Source: JAHBNG01 sp039028975 (lineage in GTDB: Bacteria; Chloroflexota; Anaerolineae; Caldilineales; Caldilineaceae). Taken from it: a stretch of 64,000 nucleotides of DNA. The translations under genes and the position numbers were made by a program. Location of the stretch: the NCBI GenBank assembly GCA_039028975.1, contig JBCCHB010000018.1:76373-140372 (forward strand), written 5' to 3'. The notes beneath the pieces were generated by a model. The model was not told the origin of the DNA. It did no database searches and saw only the letters and a list, made by a program, of their open reading frames with translations. Numbering within the stretch: position 1 is the stretch's first letter; each line of letters begins with the position of its first letter. Positions 16,776-27,100 of the stretch are shown here, in pieces.

Positions 16776-17805
16776 GATTGACAGAGATGGATCTCCCTTC
16801 ACGAGCGGAGCGCATGGCTGCCTCTAACACACCAATGACCCGGCGGGCTTCGTGGAGTTTCACAGCGCTCTCCGCACCATTTTGTAATACGTCGACGATA
16901 TTCTCGTAGTAGCTGCGCCAGCGCCCCTGAATTGTTGGAATCGTAATCTGGTGTTTCCCATCGAATAGTTGACCAAAATTAGCTTCATCTTCAACTGTGG
17001 CTGCGTCAATGTCACCTGCACGAGCTGCATCATCTTGAGGATCCAGACCGTGCTTGGCAAAAGTTGCCTTGTCACCAAAGAGGTGAAAGCGCGGCTTACC
17101 GATGGCAGCCATGCTACCCAAGTCAATGACACCGGTTGCCCCATCCACAAAGTTGACCACAATCAAGGCATGGCTCTCTACATCTAAGTTTGGGAAATCA
17201 TAATGCTTCTTGCAAAAGACCGATTGCACATCTTGAGGAAAGAGGAGGAGCAGTTGATCAAGCAGATGGGCACCCAAATCATAGAAGCGCCCGCCACCCA
17301 TTTGCGCCTCCGCCCGCCAGCCAGTAGGCGAATCCCAGCGCTGCCAAGCCATTTCGATCCAGCGCACAGTCCCCAACTGCCCCTCATTAAGCAGACGACG
17401 AACCGTCAAAAAGTCTCCGTCCCAACGCCGATTTTGGAAGACGCTTAATAGCTTTCCCGAAAGCTCAGCTGCACCTATCATCTCATCACATTCGGCCAAA
17501 CTGAGGCACATGACCTTCTCTGTAATCACGTTTTTGCCCGCGTTCAGCGCAGCCACGGCCATCGGAGCATGGGTGGAGTTGGGCGTAGAGAGGACCACCA
17601 AATCAACCTCGGGGTCGACCAAGACAGCCTCAAGCCCCAGGTAGGATTTGCACTTGTAGGTGGACTCGATTTCGTGCTGTTTTTCCGGGCTATTCGTGGC
17701 GATGCCGTGCAGCGCAAGTCCGCTAGTAGAAGCGGTGATAGGCGCGTGGTAGAATCGAGTCGCTTTCCCATAGCCAACGACGACTGTTCTGAGTGGTTGC
17801 GTCAT
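16768..17805 (-). CDS. Gfo/Idh/MocA-family oxidoreductase
   Basis: A 345-residue NAD(P)-dependent oxidoreductase. The Rossmann start is TVVVGYGKATRFYHAPIT, followed by DLVVLSTPNSTHAPMAVAAL and KNVITEKVMCLS, where the usual EKP is EKV. The C-terminal domain has GGGRFYDLGAHLLDQLLLLF with the conserved D-x-x-x-H pair. Members oxidise or reduce sugars, inositols or their derivatives. The nearby sugar transport operon makes a sugar substrate plausible. Two palindromic elements stand back to back directly upstream of the start (17844-18016). Confidence 0.9.
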   Translation of the reverse strand: MTQPLRTVVVGYGKATRFYHAPITASTSGLALHGIATNSPEKQHEIESTYKCKSYLGLEAVLVDPEVDLVVLSTPNSTHAPMAVAALNAGKNVITEKVMCLSLAECDEMIGAAELSGKLLSVFQNRRWDGDFLTVRRLLNEGQLGTVRWIEMAWQRWDSPTGWRAEAQMGGGRFYDLGAHLLDQLLLLFPQDVQSVFCKKHYDFPNLDVESHALIVVNFVDGATGVIDLGSMAAIGKPRFHLFGDKATFAKHGLDPQDDAARAGDIDAATVEDEANFGQLFDGKHQITIPTIQGRWRSYYENIVDVLQNGAESAVKLHEARRVIGVLEAAMRSAREGRSISVNHE

Positions 17806-17843
17806 AAAATATCCTTCGGTGTGGTCGATAGCTTATATAAACG

Positions 17844-17920
17844 GCCAGAAAAGTACTCTCCTCTCTTCTCGAGATTTTCCGGGATGAGTTGGAGAAGAGT
17901 CGGGTCAAGACTTTTCTGGC
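17844..17920. repeat. 77-bp palindromic element, family 1, copy B
   Basis: gccagaaaag (17844-17853) and cttttctggc (17911-17920) are perfect 10-bp inverted ends. GAAGAGTCGGGTCAAGA lies near the right end as in the other copies. The outer flanks tataaacg and gaagtata extend the symmetry. It sits 38 bases upstream of the oxidoreductase start. Confidence 0.85.
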
Positions 17921-17930
17921 GAAGTATACC

Positions 17931-18016
17931 TTTAGGAACGGGAATTAAATAACTTGAGCACTTGACGGGGCTACGCCCGATTGAAACGCGCAAGTTATTT
18001 GCAACTCATTCTTTAG
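17931..18016 (+). repeat. 86-bp palindromic element, family 2, solo copy
   Basis: It starts tttaggaacgggaattaa and ends actcattctttag, the same length as the copy at 8121 and nearly identical to it. It lies only ten bases beyond the family 1 copy at 17844-17920. Confidence 0.85.
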
Positions 18017-18119
18017 CAATGATAATGAGCTTTCAACTTCCGCGCAAGTAGGCAAGGATTGAAAATATGTTAGAATGGAGTGGCATAGACTCAACACCTG
18101 CACATCAACGAAAATATCG

Positions 18120-20288
18120 ATGAATACCTTGGAACGGCTCAGGCAATATTGGCAGTGGATCATAACGCTTATTTGTGGTTTGGCCATGTGGACAGCTCTA
18201 CCCTCCTTAACTGCCACATATTTTGTAGTGGCTGATGCACGTTATCAATCCGATGAAGCCGTTAGGCTACCACAAGGATTTGTATTAGAGACCTTAACCA
18301 CCGGCTTAATTACGCCTATTGATATGGCGATTCTGCCTTCAGGGGATCTGCTCATCGCCCAAAAGGGCCAAGGCGAGTACGAGAATAGCACTGCAACTAT
18401 CTACTTGTTGCATGAGCCAGATGGTATTGCTTCTTTGGAAACCTTAATGACGCTCGACCTCAATGCCCAGGGCGACTCAGGGATTTTGAGCGTTGTGCTC
18501 GATCCAGCCTTCGACCAAAATCACACCTTCTATGTTTGGCATAGTACACCTGGGACAGCCGAGCCGTTTGGCATTGGTGGCACGTCGAAAAATCGCCTCT
18601 CTCGCTTTACCCTGGATATCGTAACTAGAGAGGTTGATAGGGCGGCTGATACCATTCTACTGGACAACATTCCACGCGGCTTCTACCATGGCGGTGGCGG
18701 CTTGGTTTTTGATAGCCAGGGATATCTCTACCTAACCGTTGGTGACGCCTGGGACTATCGTTGGGGAGGACACGTATCCCAAAATCTCAGTTCACCATTG
18801 GGAAAACTCTTGCGCATTCGGCCAACAAACACTGGATACCAAGTGCCAGACGGCAACCCCTTCGTTGATATAACTGGTGCCATCCCCGAAATCTATGCTC
18901 TTGGGCTGCGAAATCCCTTCCGCATGACGCATCGCTCAACCGACGATGCGATTTTCATCGGGGATGTCGGTGGAGATGTTTGGGAAGAGCTGAACGTGTT
19001 GCGGCAGGGTGCCAATTATGGATGGCCCCTTCGTGAAGGCCCTTGCCTAAGGTCCCAACGCTACCCCTGCACCAATAACTCAGAGGGCTTTGATGAGCCA
19101 ATTTTCTATTATGAGCACCCAGTGGGTGTAGGCTGTTGCCAAGGGGGAGCCATTGCGGGCATGGCTTTCTACGAAGGCACCCGTTTCCCAACCGAATATC
19201 ATAACCGGCTCTTTATTGCCGATTACAATCATCAATTTATCGCCTCCATAGATCCAGGCGAGAGCAGTGAGTACCAAGGACCTCATTTTGCCGAAAACAT
19301 TGGTGCGTTGACAGATCTAGAGTACTTTGATGAGAGCCTCTATCTACTGGATATCATCCAGGGCTCAGTGAGCCGCCTGAGCTACCTGGGCGAAGAGAGT
19401 CCGCCTGTAGCTCATCTAAGGATTGATACAGAGTTGGGGGCTGCTCCATTGACGATTCAGCTGGACGGATCGGCCTCTTATAGTCCTCAAGAATTGCCTT
19501 TGTTCTATGAATGGACTTTAGGTGATGGAGCATCGATTGCCACAACATCACCATTGCTGACCCATACTTTCGAGGCAGATAATACCTATCAAGTGAAATT
19601 GACTGCGGTAGATAGCATGATGCGACGTTCTCCAGCGTCAACCGTCCCCGTCTCTGTTTATTCACGAGAGATTCCAACAATCTCGGTTGCTCACCAGAAT
19701 GAATTAGGCCGCATCCAGTTTCGTGGTGGAGATCGATTTACCTTTTTCCCCGTACGGACAATCGGACAAACCGATCTGAATCCAGAACGACCCTTCACGT
19801 GGGATCTGGCCCTACACCACAACCAACATGTTCATCCTCTCCTTGTGAGGCAGAATAGCATCAGCCACACCCTAACCATTCCTCAAGTCAACCATGGTGG
19901 ATTGAACATTTGGTATGAAATCGGTTTAACCATGCACACGGTAGATGGTCAATCTATTTCTACGAAAGCCGAACTACCTCCCCAACTGACCGAAGTGTGG
20001 ATTGAGACGGAGCCACCTCTTTCTGGCACGCTGAAGATAGATGGTCATCCCTATACATTTCCTTCCGCGTTCGATGCGATTGTCAATATCACCTACACGG
20101 TCGAAATGCCCTATACCATCCATGACGGCACTACAACGTATCGATTTGTAGAATGGGCAACGGTGGAGAACCCGACTCTTGTTGAAACGATAGGAACCCG
20201 AAAAATTATACCAACAAGCCAAGAGGAAAGGTTTGTTGCCATCTATGTAAACCGACAAAAAGCTACCTATCTACCCATGTTCCGATAG
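18120..20288 (+). CDS. Secreted PQQ-type sugar dehydrogenase-like propeller with PKD domain
   Basis: About 722 residues. An N-terminal hydrophobic segment (WIITLICGLAMWTALPSL) is a signal or anchor. Residues 45-425 form a soluble glucose/sorbosone-dehydrogenase-type beta-propeller: GFVLETLTTGLITPIDMAIL, GDSGILSVVLDPAF, FYHGGGGLVFDSQGYLYLTVGD, EIYALGLRNPFRM and GDVGGDVWEELNVL are the family landmarks. A PKD domain (about 428-520, LDGSASYSP and YEWTLGDG) and a further beta-domain follow. The protein ends YLPMFR, close to the YLPL-type tail of Chloroflexota secreted proteins. Likely extracellular oxidation of sugars with PQQ. An upstream ATG at 18075 is possible, but the one at 18120 puts the hydrophobic segment near the terminus. 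Confidence 0.85.
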   Translation: MNTLERLRQYWQWIITLICGLAMWTALPSLTATYFVVADARYQSDEAVRLPQGFVLETLTTGLITPIDMAILPSGDLLIAQKGQGEYENSTATIYLLHEPDGIASLETLMTLDLNAQGDSGILSVVLDPAFDQNHTFYVWHSTPGTAEPFGIGGTSKNRLSRFTLDIVTREVDRAADTILLDNIPRGFYHGGGGLVFDSQGYLYLTVGDAWDYRWGGHVSQNLSSPLGKLLRIRPTNTGYQVPDGNPFVDITGAIPEIYALGLRNPFRMTHRSTDDAIFIGDVGGDVWEELNVLRQGANYGWPLREGPCLRSQRYPCTNNSEGFDEPIFYYEHPVGVGCCQGGAIAGMAFYEGTRFPTEYHNRLFIADYNHQFIASIDPGESSEYQGPHFAENIGALTDLEYFDESLYLLDIIQGSVSRLSYLGEESPPVAHLRIDTELGAAPLTIQLDGSASYSPQELPLFYEWTLGDGASIATTSPLLTHTFEADNTYQVKLTAVDSMMRRSPASTVPVSVYSREIPTISVAHQNELGRIQFRGGDRFTFFPVRTIGQTDLNPERPFTWDLALHHNQHVHPLLVRQNSISHTLTIPQVNHGGLNIWYEIGLTMHTVDGQSISTKAELPPQLTEVWIETEPPLSGTLKIDGHPYTFPSAFDAIVNITYTVEMPYTIHDGTTTYRFVEWATVENPTLVETIGTRKIIPTSQEERFVAIYVNRQKATYLPMFR

Positions 20289-20367
20289 TCGTTCACTTCC
20301 CCCACGTAGGCTGAGCCTGTCGAAGCTGAACCACCTTCGACAGGCTCAGGGGGCGTGAATGGTTACC
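20289..20367. repeat. 79-bp hairpin element with 11-bp target duplication
   Basis: Inverted arms ctgagcctgtcgaag (20311-20325) and cttcgacaggctcag (20334-20348) are extended by ttcac..ccccc and ggggg.gtgaa. The block is flanked by the direct repeat tgttccgatag at 20278-20288 and 20368-20378; the first copy contains the stop codon of the dehydrogenase gene. This looks like an insertion that duplicated its target. The hairpin could also act as a terminator. Confidence 0.8.
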
Positions 20368-20483
20368 TGTTCCGATAGGGGGCTATTCCCCTATTTCAAG
20401 CCGTAATTTTCTCCCCCATCTTTCTATGATATACTTGTATTCCTTGTAGCCTAAACCTGGACCCATCGGCGGATCTTCTTCAC

Positions 20484-23400
20484 ATGTCACAAGAATTACG
20501 TGTAACCCTGCTCGGTGAACCTCAAATCCTTTGTGATGGCACCCCGCTCACTGGTTTTATCTCTTCCAAATCGCAGGCACTCTTGATGTATCTTGCGGCC
20601 ACGGGTCAACCCCACAGCCGTGAGACGTTGGCTACTCTCTTTTGGGATGAGATGGCTGAATCATCTGCCAAGAAAAACCTAACCAAAGCCCTCTCTAATT
20701 TACGCAAATTGCTCGGCAACTATATCCAGTCCGACAACCAATCTGCCTCACTCAATTGGTCGCTTACACCATGGGTCGATCTGCAATCTTTTCAGCAATC
20801 CATAACCACAGACTTGGCTTCGGCTGACTTATCTGCCCTTCAGCAATCAGTGGATCTATACCAAGGTGATCTGCTTAGTGGCTTTATTGTAAAAGATGCA
20901 CCGCTCTTTGAAGAGTGGCTTTGGATGGAGCGAGAGCGGCTTCATCAATTGGCTGTGCAAAGTATGTTCTTCCTGGCTGAACAATTTACCGCAACCAATG
21001 ATGATATTCAAGCCATACACTATCTTCGCCGTTTGCTTATCCTAGATCCACTCTATGAACCTGCCCATTTGCAATTGATGCTCGGATTGGCTCGTAGCGG
21101 GCAACGCAAGGCCGCGCTCGCTCAATTTGAAACGTGCAAAAAACTACTGGCGGACGAGCTAGGTGTGGAACCTAACACCGCTCTCCAAGAGACGTACCAA
21201 AAACTGAAGAAAGCAGGGACACCACCGCCGCACAACATTCCTCCCCAGCCGCCCATCGTCGGACGGACCATCGAGACGGACGAAATTGTCGAACTATTGA
21301 CGGAGCCGGGGTGTCGATTGTTAACCATTGTAGGACCCGGTGGGATTGGGAAGACCCGTTTGGCATTGCATGCAGCCAGCACATTTATGACGATTCCTGA
21401 ACCATCCCTTGCCCAATTCCCTGACGGAATCTACTTTATTTCTTTGGCGCCCCTTAATCAGATAGACGTTGTCCTTGCTGCTTTGGCTAAGACCGTTGAC
21501 TTCTCCTTCCAAGAGGAGGAAGCACCTGGTCAACAGTTGCTCAACTACCTGCAGGGCAAGCAGGTACTTCTGGTGTTGGACAACTTTGAGCATCTTCTGG
21601 CTGGAAGAGGACAACCGTTGGTTCACTCCGCAGCAGGCCCTGCACCCCACAGCCACGGAAATCAGGTTGATGGTCTTACCAATCTGGTCTCATTTGTTAC
21701 CACTTTATTGGATGCAGCTCCGGAATTGAAGATTCTGGTAACTTCTCGTATCCGTCTCAATGTTCAGGCCGAACATACATTTCATTTGACGGGGATGGAA
21801 GTCCCTTTGTGGGCCGCTGAAGGAGTCAACCCCGCGAAGAGTCTCCTACCGGAGAGTGGTACCAAAGATCCCAAGTCCCCAAACATGATTCGCGAGAACC
21901 CGACGCAATTGGCCAGCTACGGCGCAATACAACTTTTCTTGCAAAGCGCGCGGCGGCTACGCCCGAACTTTGAATTGACAGCAGAAAACCAGAACGCTGT
22001 GGTGCAAATCTGTCAACGGGTTCAGGGAATGCCATTAGGTCTGCTCCTTGCCGCATCTTGGATTACTGTGCTTACGCCCCACGAAATTTTGGCTGAGATA
22101 AGCAGCAGCTTTGATTTGTTGGAGACTCAAGAAAGCGATGTCCCTTTGCGTCAACGTAGTGTCAGGGCGGCATTTGAGTATACTTGGCAGATGCTTGCCC
22201 AGCGTGAACAAGAGGTATATAAAAAGCTCTCCCTATTTCGAGGTGATTTCACTCGCCAAGCGGCTCAGAAGGTGGCAGGTGCAACCCTACGTGAGTTGAT
22301 GATTATGGTCGACAAGTCGCTCTTGGCCCCATCCAGAGGCGGTCGATTTGCTCTGCATGAGCTGTTGCGCCAATTTGGCTTAGAAAAGTTGCATGAGTCA
22401 TTGGAGCTGGAGCAGTCAGTACGAGATCAGCATTGCTTGTATTTTGCCCAACAGATGTCCACACGTGCGGTTGACTTTCATGGCGCAGAGCAAGAGCGTG
22501 CCCAACAGGAGACTGAGGACGAGAGCGAAAATATCCGCGCCGCTTGGCAATGGGCCATTGACAACGGATACATCCATCAGTTAGTCCAAATGGTAGATGG
22601 GCTTTGTCAGTTCTATGTCTGGCGAGGGCGCTTTCAGGAAGGACAGGCGATTGCCCAGCAGAGTGTAGCGAAACTAAAAGAGGTAATCACTGATTCTCCT
22701 TCTGCAATTTTAGCTAACAATTCGCCTCACAACTCAGCTGACAATTTGAATGATAATGGAGCTTCAGTTTATGTTGGGGCTCAAACCGTCATGCGGCTGC
22801 TTATTGAATCATTAATATGGCAAGGCGTCTTTTCTCGCTATCTGGGAAAAGATGACGAGGCCGTAGAACTTTTAGAGGAAAGTTTGGCGCTATTCAATGG
22901 CAAAGGGGTAATGGACAAGGATCTGCAAGCAGAAAGAGCATTCGCTCTCCTTCAGTTGGGTGAGACGATCCGGGAACGTGATAAGGAAGTAGCTAAAGAA
23001 TACTACGATGAATGTCTAGCGCTCTATCGGGCCACCGGCAATCAATGGGGCGCGGCCAATGCGCTGAACTCTCTTGGATGGTTGATCCAGCATGGGGGTG
23101 GGTATAATGATGCTCGTCATCTCTATCAGGAAAGCCTAACCATTCGCCAGACCATCGATGATCGACGAGGTATGGCTAGCTCTCTGCGCTCTGTGGGTGG
23201 GGTGGCTCTCTATCAAGGTGATCTAGAGCAGGCAGCCCAGCTTATACGCGAAAGCATTGTCCTCTCCCAGGCCCTCAATGACCGTGCTGGTACAGCTGCC
23301 AGCTACGGCAAACTAGGAGAGACCTTGATCAGCTTGGGAAAATTTCAAGATGCTGAACAACCCCTCATCGAAGCAATGACTATTTATTCAGAGTTGGGCC

Positions 23401-23984
23401 TATTGATTCCAACCACCTTTATTAAGACCATCCACGGGCTGGCCCACCTTCACATGGGGCACTACGATTTGGCGCGTACCCAGGCAGAGGAAGCCCTTGA
23501 GACCTTCCAGCAACAGAATGCCCAACGAGGTGTCGCCTACGCATCGCTTATTCTCGGATGGGCCATGCTTGCCCAACAGTCCTCTACTCAAACATCCATT
23601 TTCCAGGCTCAGCACTATTTAGAAGCAGCGCACTCGCTCTACGAAATCCTGGGACAACAGGATGAGCTAGGGCAAACCCACGCGTTACTCGGCTTGGTTG
23701 CCTTGCTCAACCACAATAGAGACTCCGCATCGCACCATCTGCAAAAGGCACAGTCCATTGCAGAACAGATCCAAGCCTACATGCCAAGGGTACTGGCATT
23801 GGCTATCCAAACATTCTATTCTGGAGAACAACTCGGAAAGCCGGATCAAGTATGGGTTCATACCCAGGTTGCCCACCAGCCTATCGTTGCGTCCTCTCGT
23901 TGGTTTGCCACTTTACTTGGTCGCTTGGTGGAGGGCAGAAGAGTAGATAGCAGAGCAGTAGCCAGCAAGCCGGCTGGTTTGTAA
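20484..23984 (+). CDS. SARP/BTAD transcriptional regulator with NB-ARC-type ATPase and TPRs
   Basis: A 1166-residue regulator. Residues 1-100 are an OmpR-like winged helix (LRVTLLGEPQILCDG, LATLFWDEM, NLTKALSNLRKLL), residues 100-250 a bacterial transcriptional activation (BTAD) domain, and the ATPase starts near 265 (PIVGRTIETDEI). The P-loop is GPGGIGKTRLA near residue 285, and Walker B is VLLVLDNFEHLL near 360. From about 700 to 1130 there are tetratricopeptide-type helices (ALNSLGWLIQHGG, SLRSVGGVALYQGDLEQA). AfsR-like proteins of this design activate nearby genes on sensing a signal. The adjacent downstream oxidoreductase gene or the upstream dehydrogenase are possible targets, by position only. 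Confidence 0.92.
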   Translation: MSQELRVTLLGEPQILCDGTPLTGFISSKSQALLMYLAATGQPHSRETLATLFWDEMAESSAKKNLTKALSNLRKLLGNYIQSDNQSASLNWSLTPWVDLQSFQQSITTDLASADLSALQQSVDLYQGDLLSGFIVKDAPLFEEWLWMERERLHQLAVQSMFFLAEQFTATNDDIQAIHYLRRLLILDPLYEPAHLQLMLGLARSGQRKAALAQFETCKKLLADELGVEPNTALQETYQKLKKAGTPPPHNIPPQPPIVGRTIETDEIVELLTEPGCRLLTIVGPGGIGKTRLALHAASTFMTIPEPSLAQFPDGIYFISLAPLNQIDVVLAALAKTVDFSFQEEEAPGQQLLNYLQGKQVLLVLDNFEHLLAGRGQPLVHSAAGPAPHSHGNQVDGLTNLVSFVTTLLDAAPELKILVTSRIRLNVQAEHTFHLTGMEVPLWAAEGVNPAKSLLPESGTKDPKSPNMIRENPTQLASYGAIQLFLQSARRLRPNFELTAENQNAVVQICQRVQGMPLGLLLAASWITVLTPHEILAEISSSFDLLETQESDVPLRQRSVRAAFEYTWQMLAQREQEVYKKLSLFRGDFTRQAAQKVAGATLRELMIMVDKSLLAPSRGGRFALHELLRQFGLEKLHESLELEQSVRDQHCLYFAQQMSTRAVDFHGAEQERAQQETEDESENIRAAWQWAIDNGYIHQLVQMVDGLCQFYVWRGRFQEGQAIAQQSVAKLKEVITDSPSAILANNSPHNSADNLNDNGASVYVGAQTVMRLLIESLIWQGVFSRYLGKDDEAVELLEESLALFNGKGVMDKDLQAERAFALLQLGETIRERDKEVAKEYYDECLALYRATGNQWGAANALNSLGWLIQHGGGYNDARHLYQESLTIRQTIDDRRGMASSLRSVGGVALYQGDLEQAAQLIRESIVLSQALNDRAGTAASYGKLGETLISLGKFQDAEQPLIEAMTIYSELGLLIPTTFIKTIHGLAHLHMGHYDLARTQAEEALETFQQQNAQRGVAYASLILGWAMLAQQSSTQTSIFQAQHYLEAAHSLYEILGQQDELGQTHALLGLVALLNHNRDSASHHLQKAQSIAEQIQAYMPRVLALAIQTFYSGEQLGKPDQVWVHTQVAHQPIVASSRWFATLLGRLVEGRRVDSRAVASKPAGL

Positions 23985-24112
23985 ATCATTCCTGAGAATG
24001 AGAGTCTGGAGATGACTATCTGGAAATCATTCCCAGACTGATAGGCAAAACCTTTTAAACAGGTTAAAGCGACCGAATACCGACCCACTGACCAACCGAC
24101 CCAAGGAACCCC

Positions 24113-27100
24113 ATGTCCCACAAATCACTCTCCCTCCATGATAAGTATACATTGGATGAAGGCACTATAATCCTGACTGGTGTGCAGGCATTGGTACGGC
24201 TTCCCATCGATCAGCATAAGGCCGACCAGCGTGCAGATCTCAACACAGCTACCTTTATCTCTGGCTACCGCGGATCACCAGTGGGTGGCCTTGATTTTCT
24301 ACTCCAGCAGAATGCAGCCTTGCTTGACGCTCATCAGATTCACTTTGAGCCAGGCATTAACGAGGATCTGGCAGCAACTGCAGTCTTTGGCAGCCAGTCT
24401 ACCCACTTCTATCCTGGTGCCCAATATGACGGAGTTGTCGGCATGTGGTATGGCAAAGGTCCTGGCGTCGATCGGACAGGGGATGTCTTTCGCCACGCGA
24501 ATTTTGCCGGGGTAGACAAGCATGGTGGCGTATTGGCCATTGCTGGTGATGATCCCCTCTGCAAATCCTCAACCATTCCGTCTGCGTCTGAAGTGGCCCT
24601 TTTTGATGCCCAAATGCCTGTGCTGTACCCTGGAACAGTCCAAGAGATCATCGAGATGGGTCGCTACGGCTTTGAGCTCTCTCGCTATAGCGGCTTGTGG
24701 ACTGGTTTAAAGCTGGTGACCAACGTGGCAGATGGGTACACCTCGGCCCATGTATCACCAATTATGGAGATTCAAAGACCTGAGTGGACATTTGACGGCA
24801 GACCCTGGTCCCACAGCCAGAATATGACGTTGCTGGCTCCCCACTCTTTGACTCTGGAACGGGAAATTCAGGAAGGACGTCTGATTGCGGCCCAGCACTT
24901 CGCTTATGAAAATCACCTAAACCAGATTGTGGTCACTGGTGCTGATGACTGGATCGGTTTGGTGGCGGCAGGAAAGAGCTACTACGATCTACGAGAAGCA
25001 TTATCTTCCGTGGGAATTGGTGAAAAAGAGCTGCGTCATTATGGGATTCGGCTGCTCAAACTTGGCATGATTCACCCACTAGAGCCAAAAATCATCAAGC
25101 AATTTGCACGGGGCGTAGAGGAAGTTCTAGTTATAGAAGAGAAGCGAGGCTTTGTGGAGACGCAGCTCCGAGATTTGCTCTATAATGAGCCATCCCGCCC
25201 CATCATTTTGGGGAAACAGGATCAAGAGGGCAACCCATTGGTGAAGAGCTACAGCGAACTGACACCCGATGAACTGGTCATCGTCCTCGCCAGCCGACTA
25301 GCCAAACGGGTTCCCTCGGAGCACTTTGCCCAACGGCTGGCACTTCTTCAAAACCCCAGTCCTACGTCGAGCTTGAACGGGGTGGCACCAACGCTCAACC
25401 GGACACCCTACTTCTGCTCTGGCTGTCCTCACAATCGTTCAACTGTCATTCCAGAAGGATCGATTGCGGGCGGCGGCATTGGCTGCCATGGTATGGCGCT
25501 GCTTATGCCCGACCAGCGTGCGCTAGGCATTACCCACATGGGGGGTGAAGGGGTGCAGTGGGTTGGGGCCGCACCCTTCAGTAGCACCGAACACTTCTTC
25601 CAAAATCTAGGTGATGGAACCCTCTTCCATTCGGGCTACTTGGCCATTCGGCAGGCAATTGCGGCAAGGGTGAACATCACCTACAAGATTCTCTACAATG
25701 GTACCGTGGCCATGACTGGCGGTCAACATGCCGACGGTGAGATGCCAGTTCCCGAATTAACTAGGGCGCTTCACGCGGAAGGTGTTTCTAAGATTATGGT
25801 TGTGTCCGCTGACCCTGATTCCTATGGTAGTGCTACCTTTGCCCCAAAGACCACCATCTGGCATCGGGATCGGCTGGATGACGCTCAGGAGATCCTGAAA
25901 GAGACGCTTGGTGTTTCCATCTTGATCTATGATCAGGCATGTGCCACTGAATTACGCCGCCAGCGCAAGCGAGGCACGGCTGTCCAGCCCCATGAGTATA
26001 TCTATATCAACGAATCTGTCTGCGAAGGGTGCGGCGACTGTGGCGTCAAATCTAACTGCCTGAGTGTCTTTCCTATTGAGACCGAATTTGGACGGAAAAC
26101 CCAGATTCACCAAGGTTCCTGCAATAAGGACTATACGTGTGTAGAAGGAAACTGCCCCGCATTCATCAAAGTCGTCCCATCCACTCGCCAGTCAGCCGTC
26201 TCTTCCTCGGGCGGATCGCCAGCCATTCCCCATCCACCGGATACTCTCCACGAACCACCACGTATTCCCTCTGCCGCAAACCTCTACATGACGGGTATCG
26301 GCGGCACCGGTGTTGTTACCATCACCCAAATACTAGCGACTGCGGCCCTGCTCGATGATAAACAGATCACCAGCTTGGATCAGACGGGATTGAGCCAAAA
26401 GGGAGGCCCGGTTGTTTCCCATCTCAAAATTATGGCCGATCCAGAGCCAGTCTCCAATCTCATCGGTGCTGGTGAAGCAGACGGCTACTTGGTCTTCGAT
26501 GTACTCTCGGGAACCACCGATGTCAACTTACGCCGCGCTCATCCAGATCGAACCGTGGCTGTAGTCAGCAGCAGCCAAATCCCCACAGGGCATATGGTGC
26601 GGGATGTGACCAAAAAGTTCCCTCAGGGTACCCAGCTCAAAGCACGGATTGACGCTGTTACCAAGGCGGAACAGAATGTCTACCTAGACGCCATTGAACT
26701 TTCAGAGCTTCTCTTTGGCGGTCACATGCAGGCCAATATGATCACAATTGGCGCAGCGTATCAGGTCGGTCTACTGCCTTTGAGCGAAGAGTCGATTGGA
26801 ATGGCCATCGAGCTAAATGGCGTGGCGGTAGAGCAGAATAAAGCTGCATTCTGGGTTGGACGAGCGGTTGTGGCCGAACCGGAGTGGGTGACAGCTCTGA
26901 CATTGAACGAAAATGTTATCTCAAATGGAACCAGTAGGTCAACCCACACAAATGGCACGACCCGCCCTAATGGAACAAGCCACACAAATGGTGTAACCCA
27001 TCTGAATGGGTCGGCGGCTTTGCCAGCTCTATCATTCAAAGCGCTTTCCCCGAACGCTCGGCAACTCATTGAATCAGTTGGTGCAGAAGGTGAATTGCAT

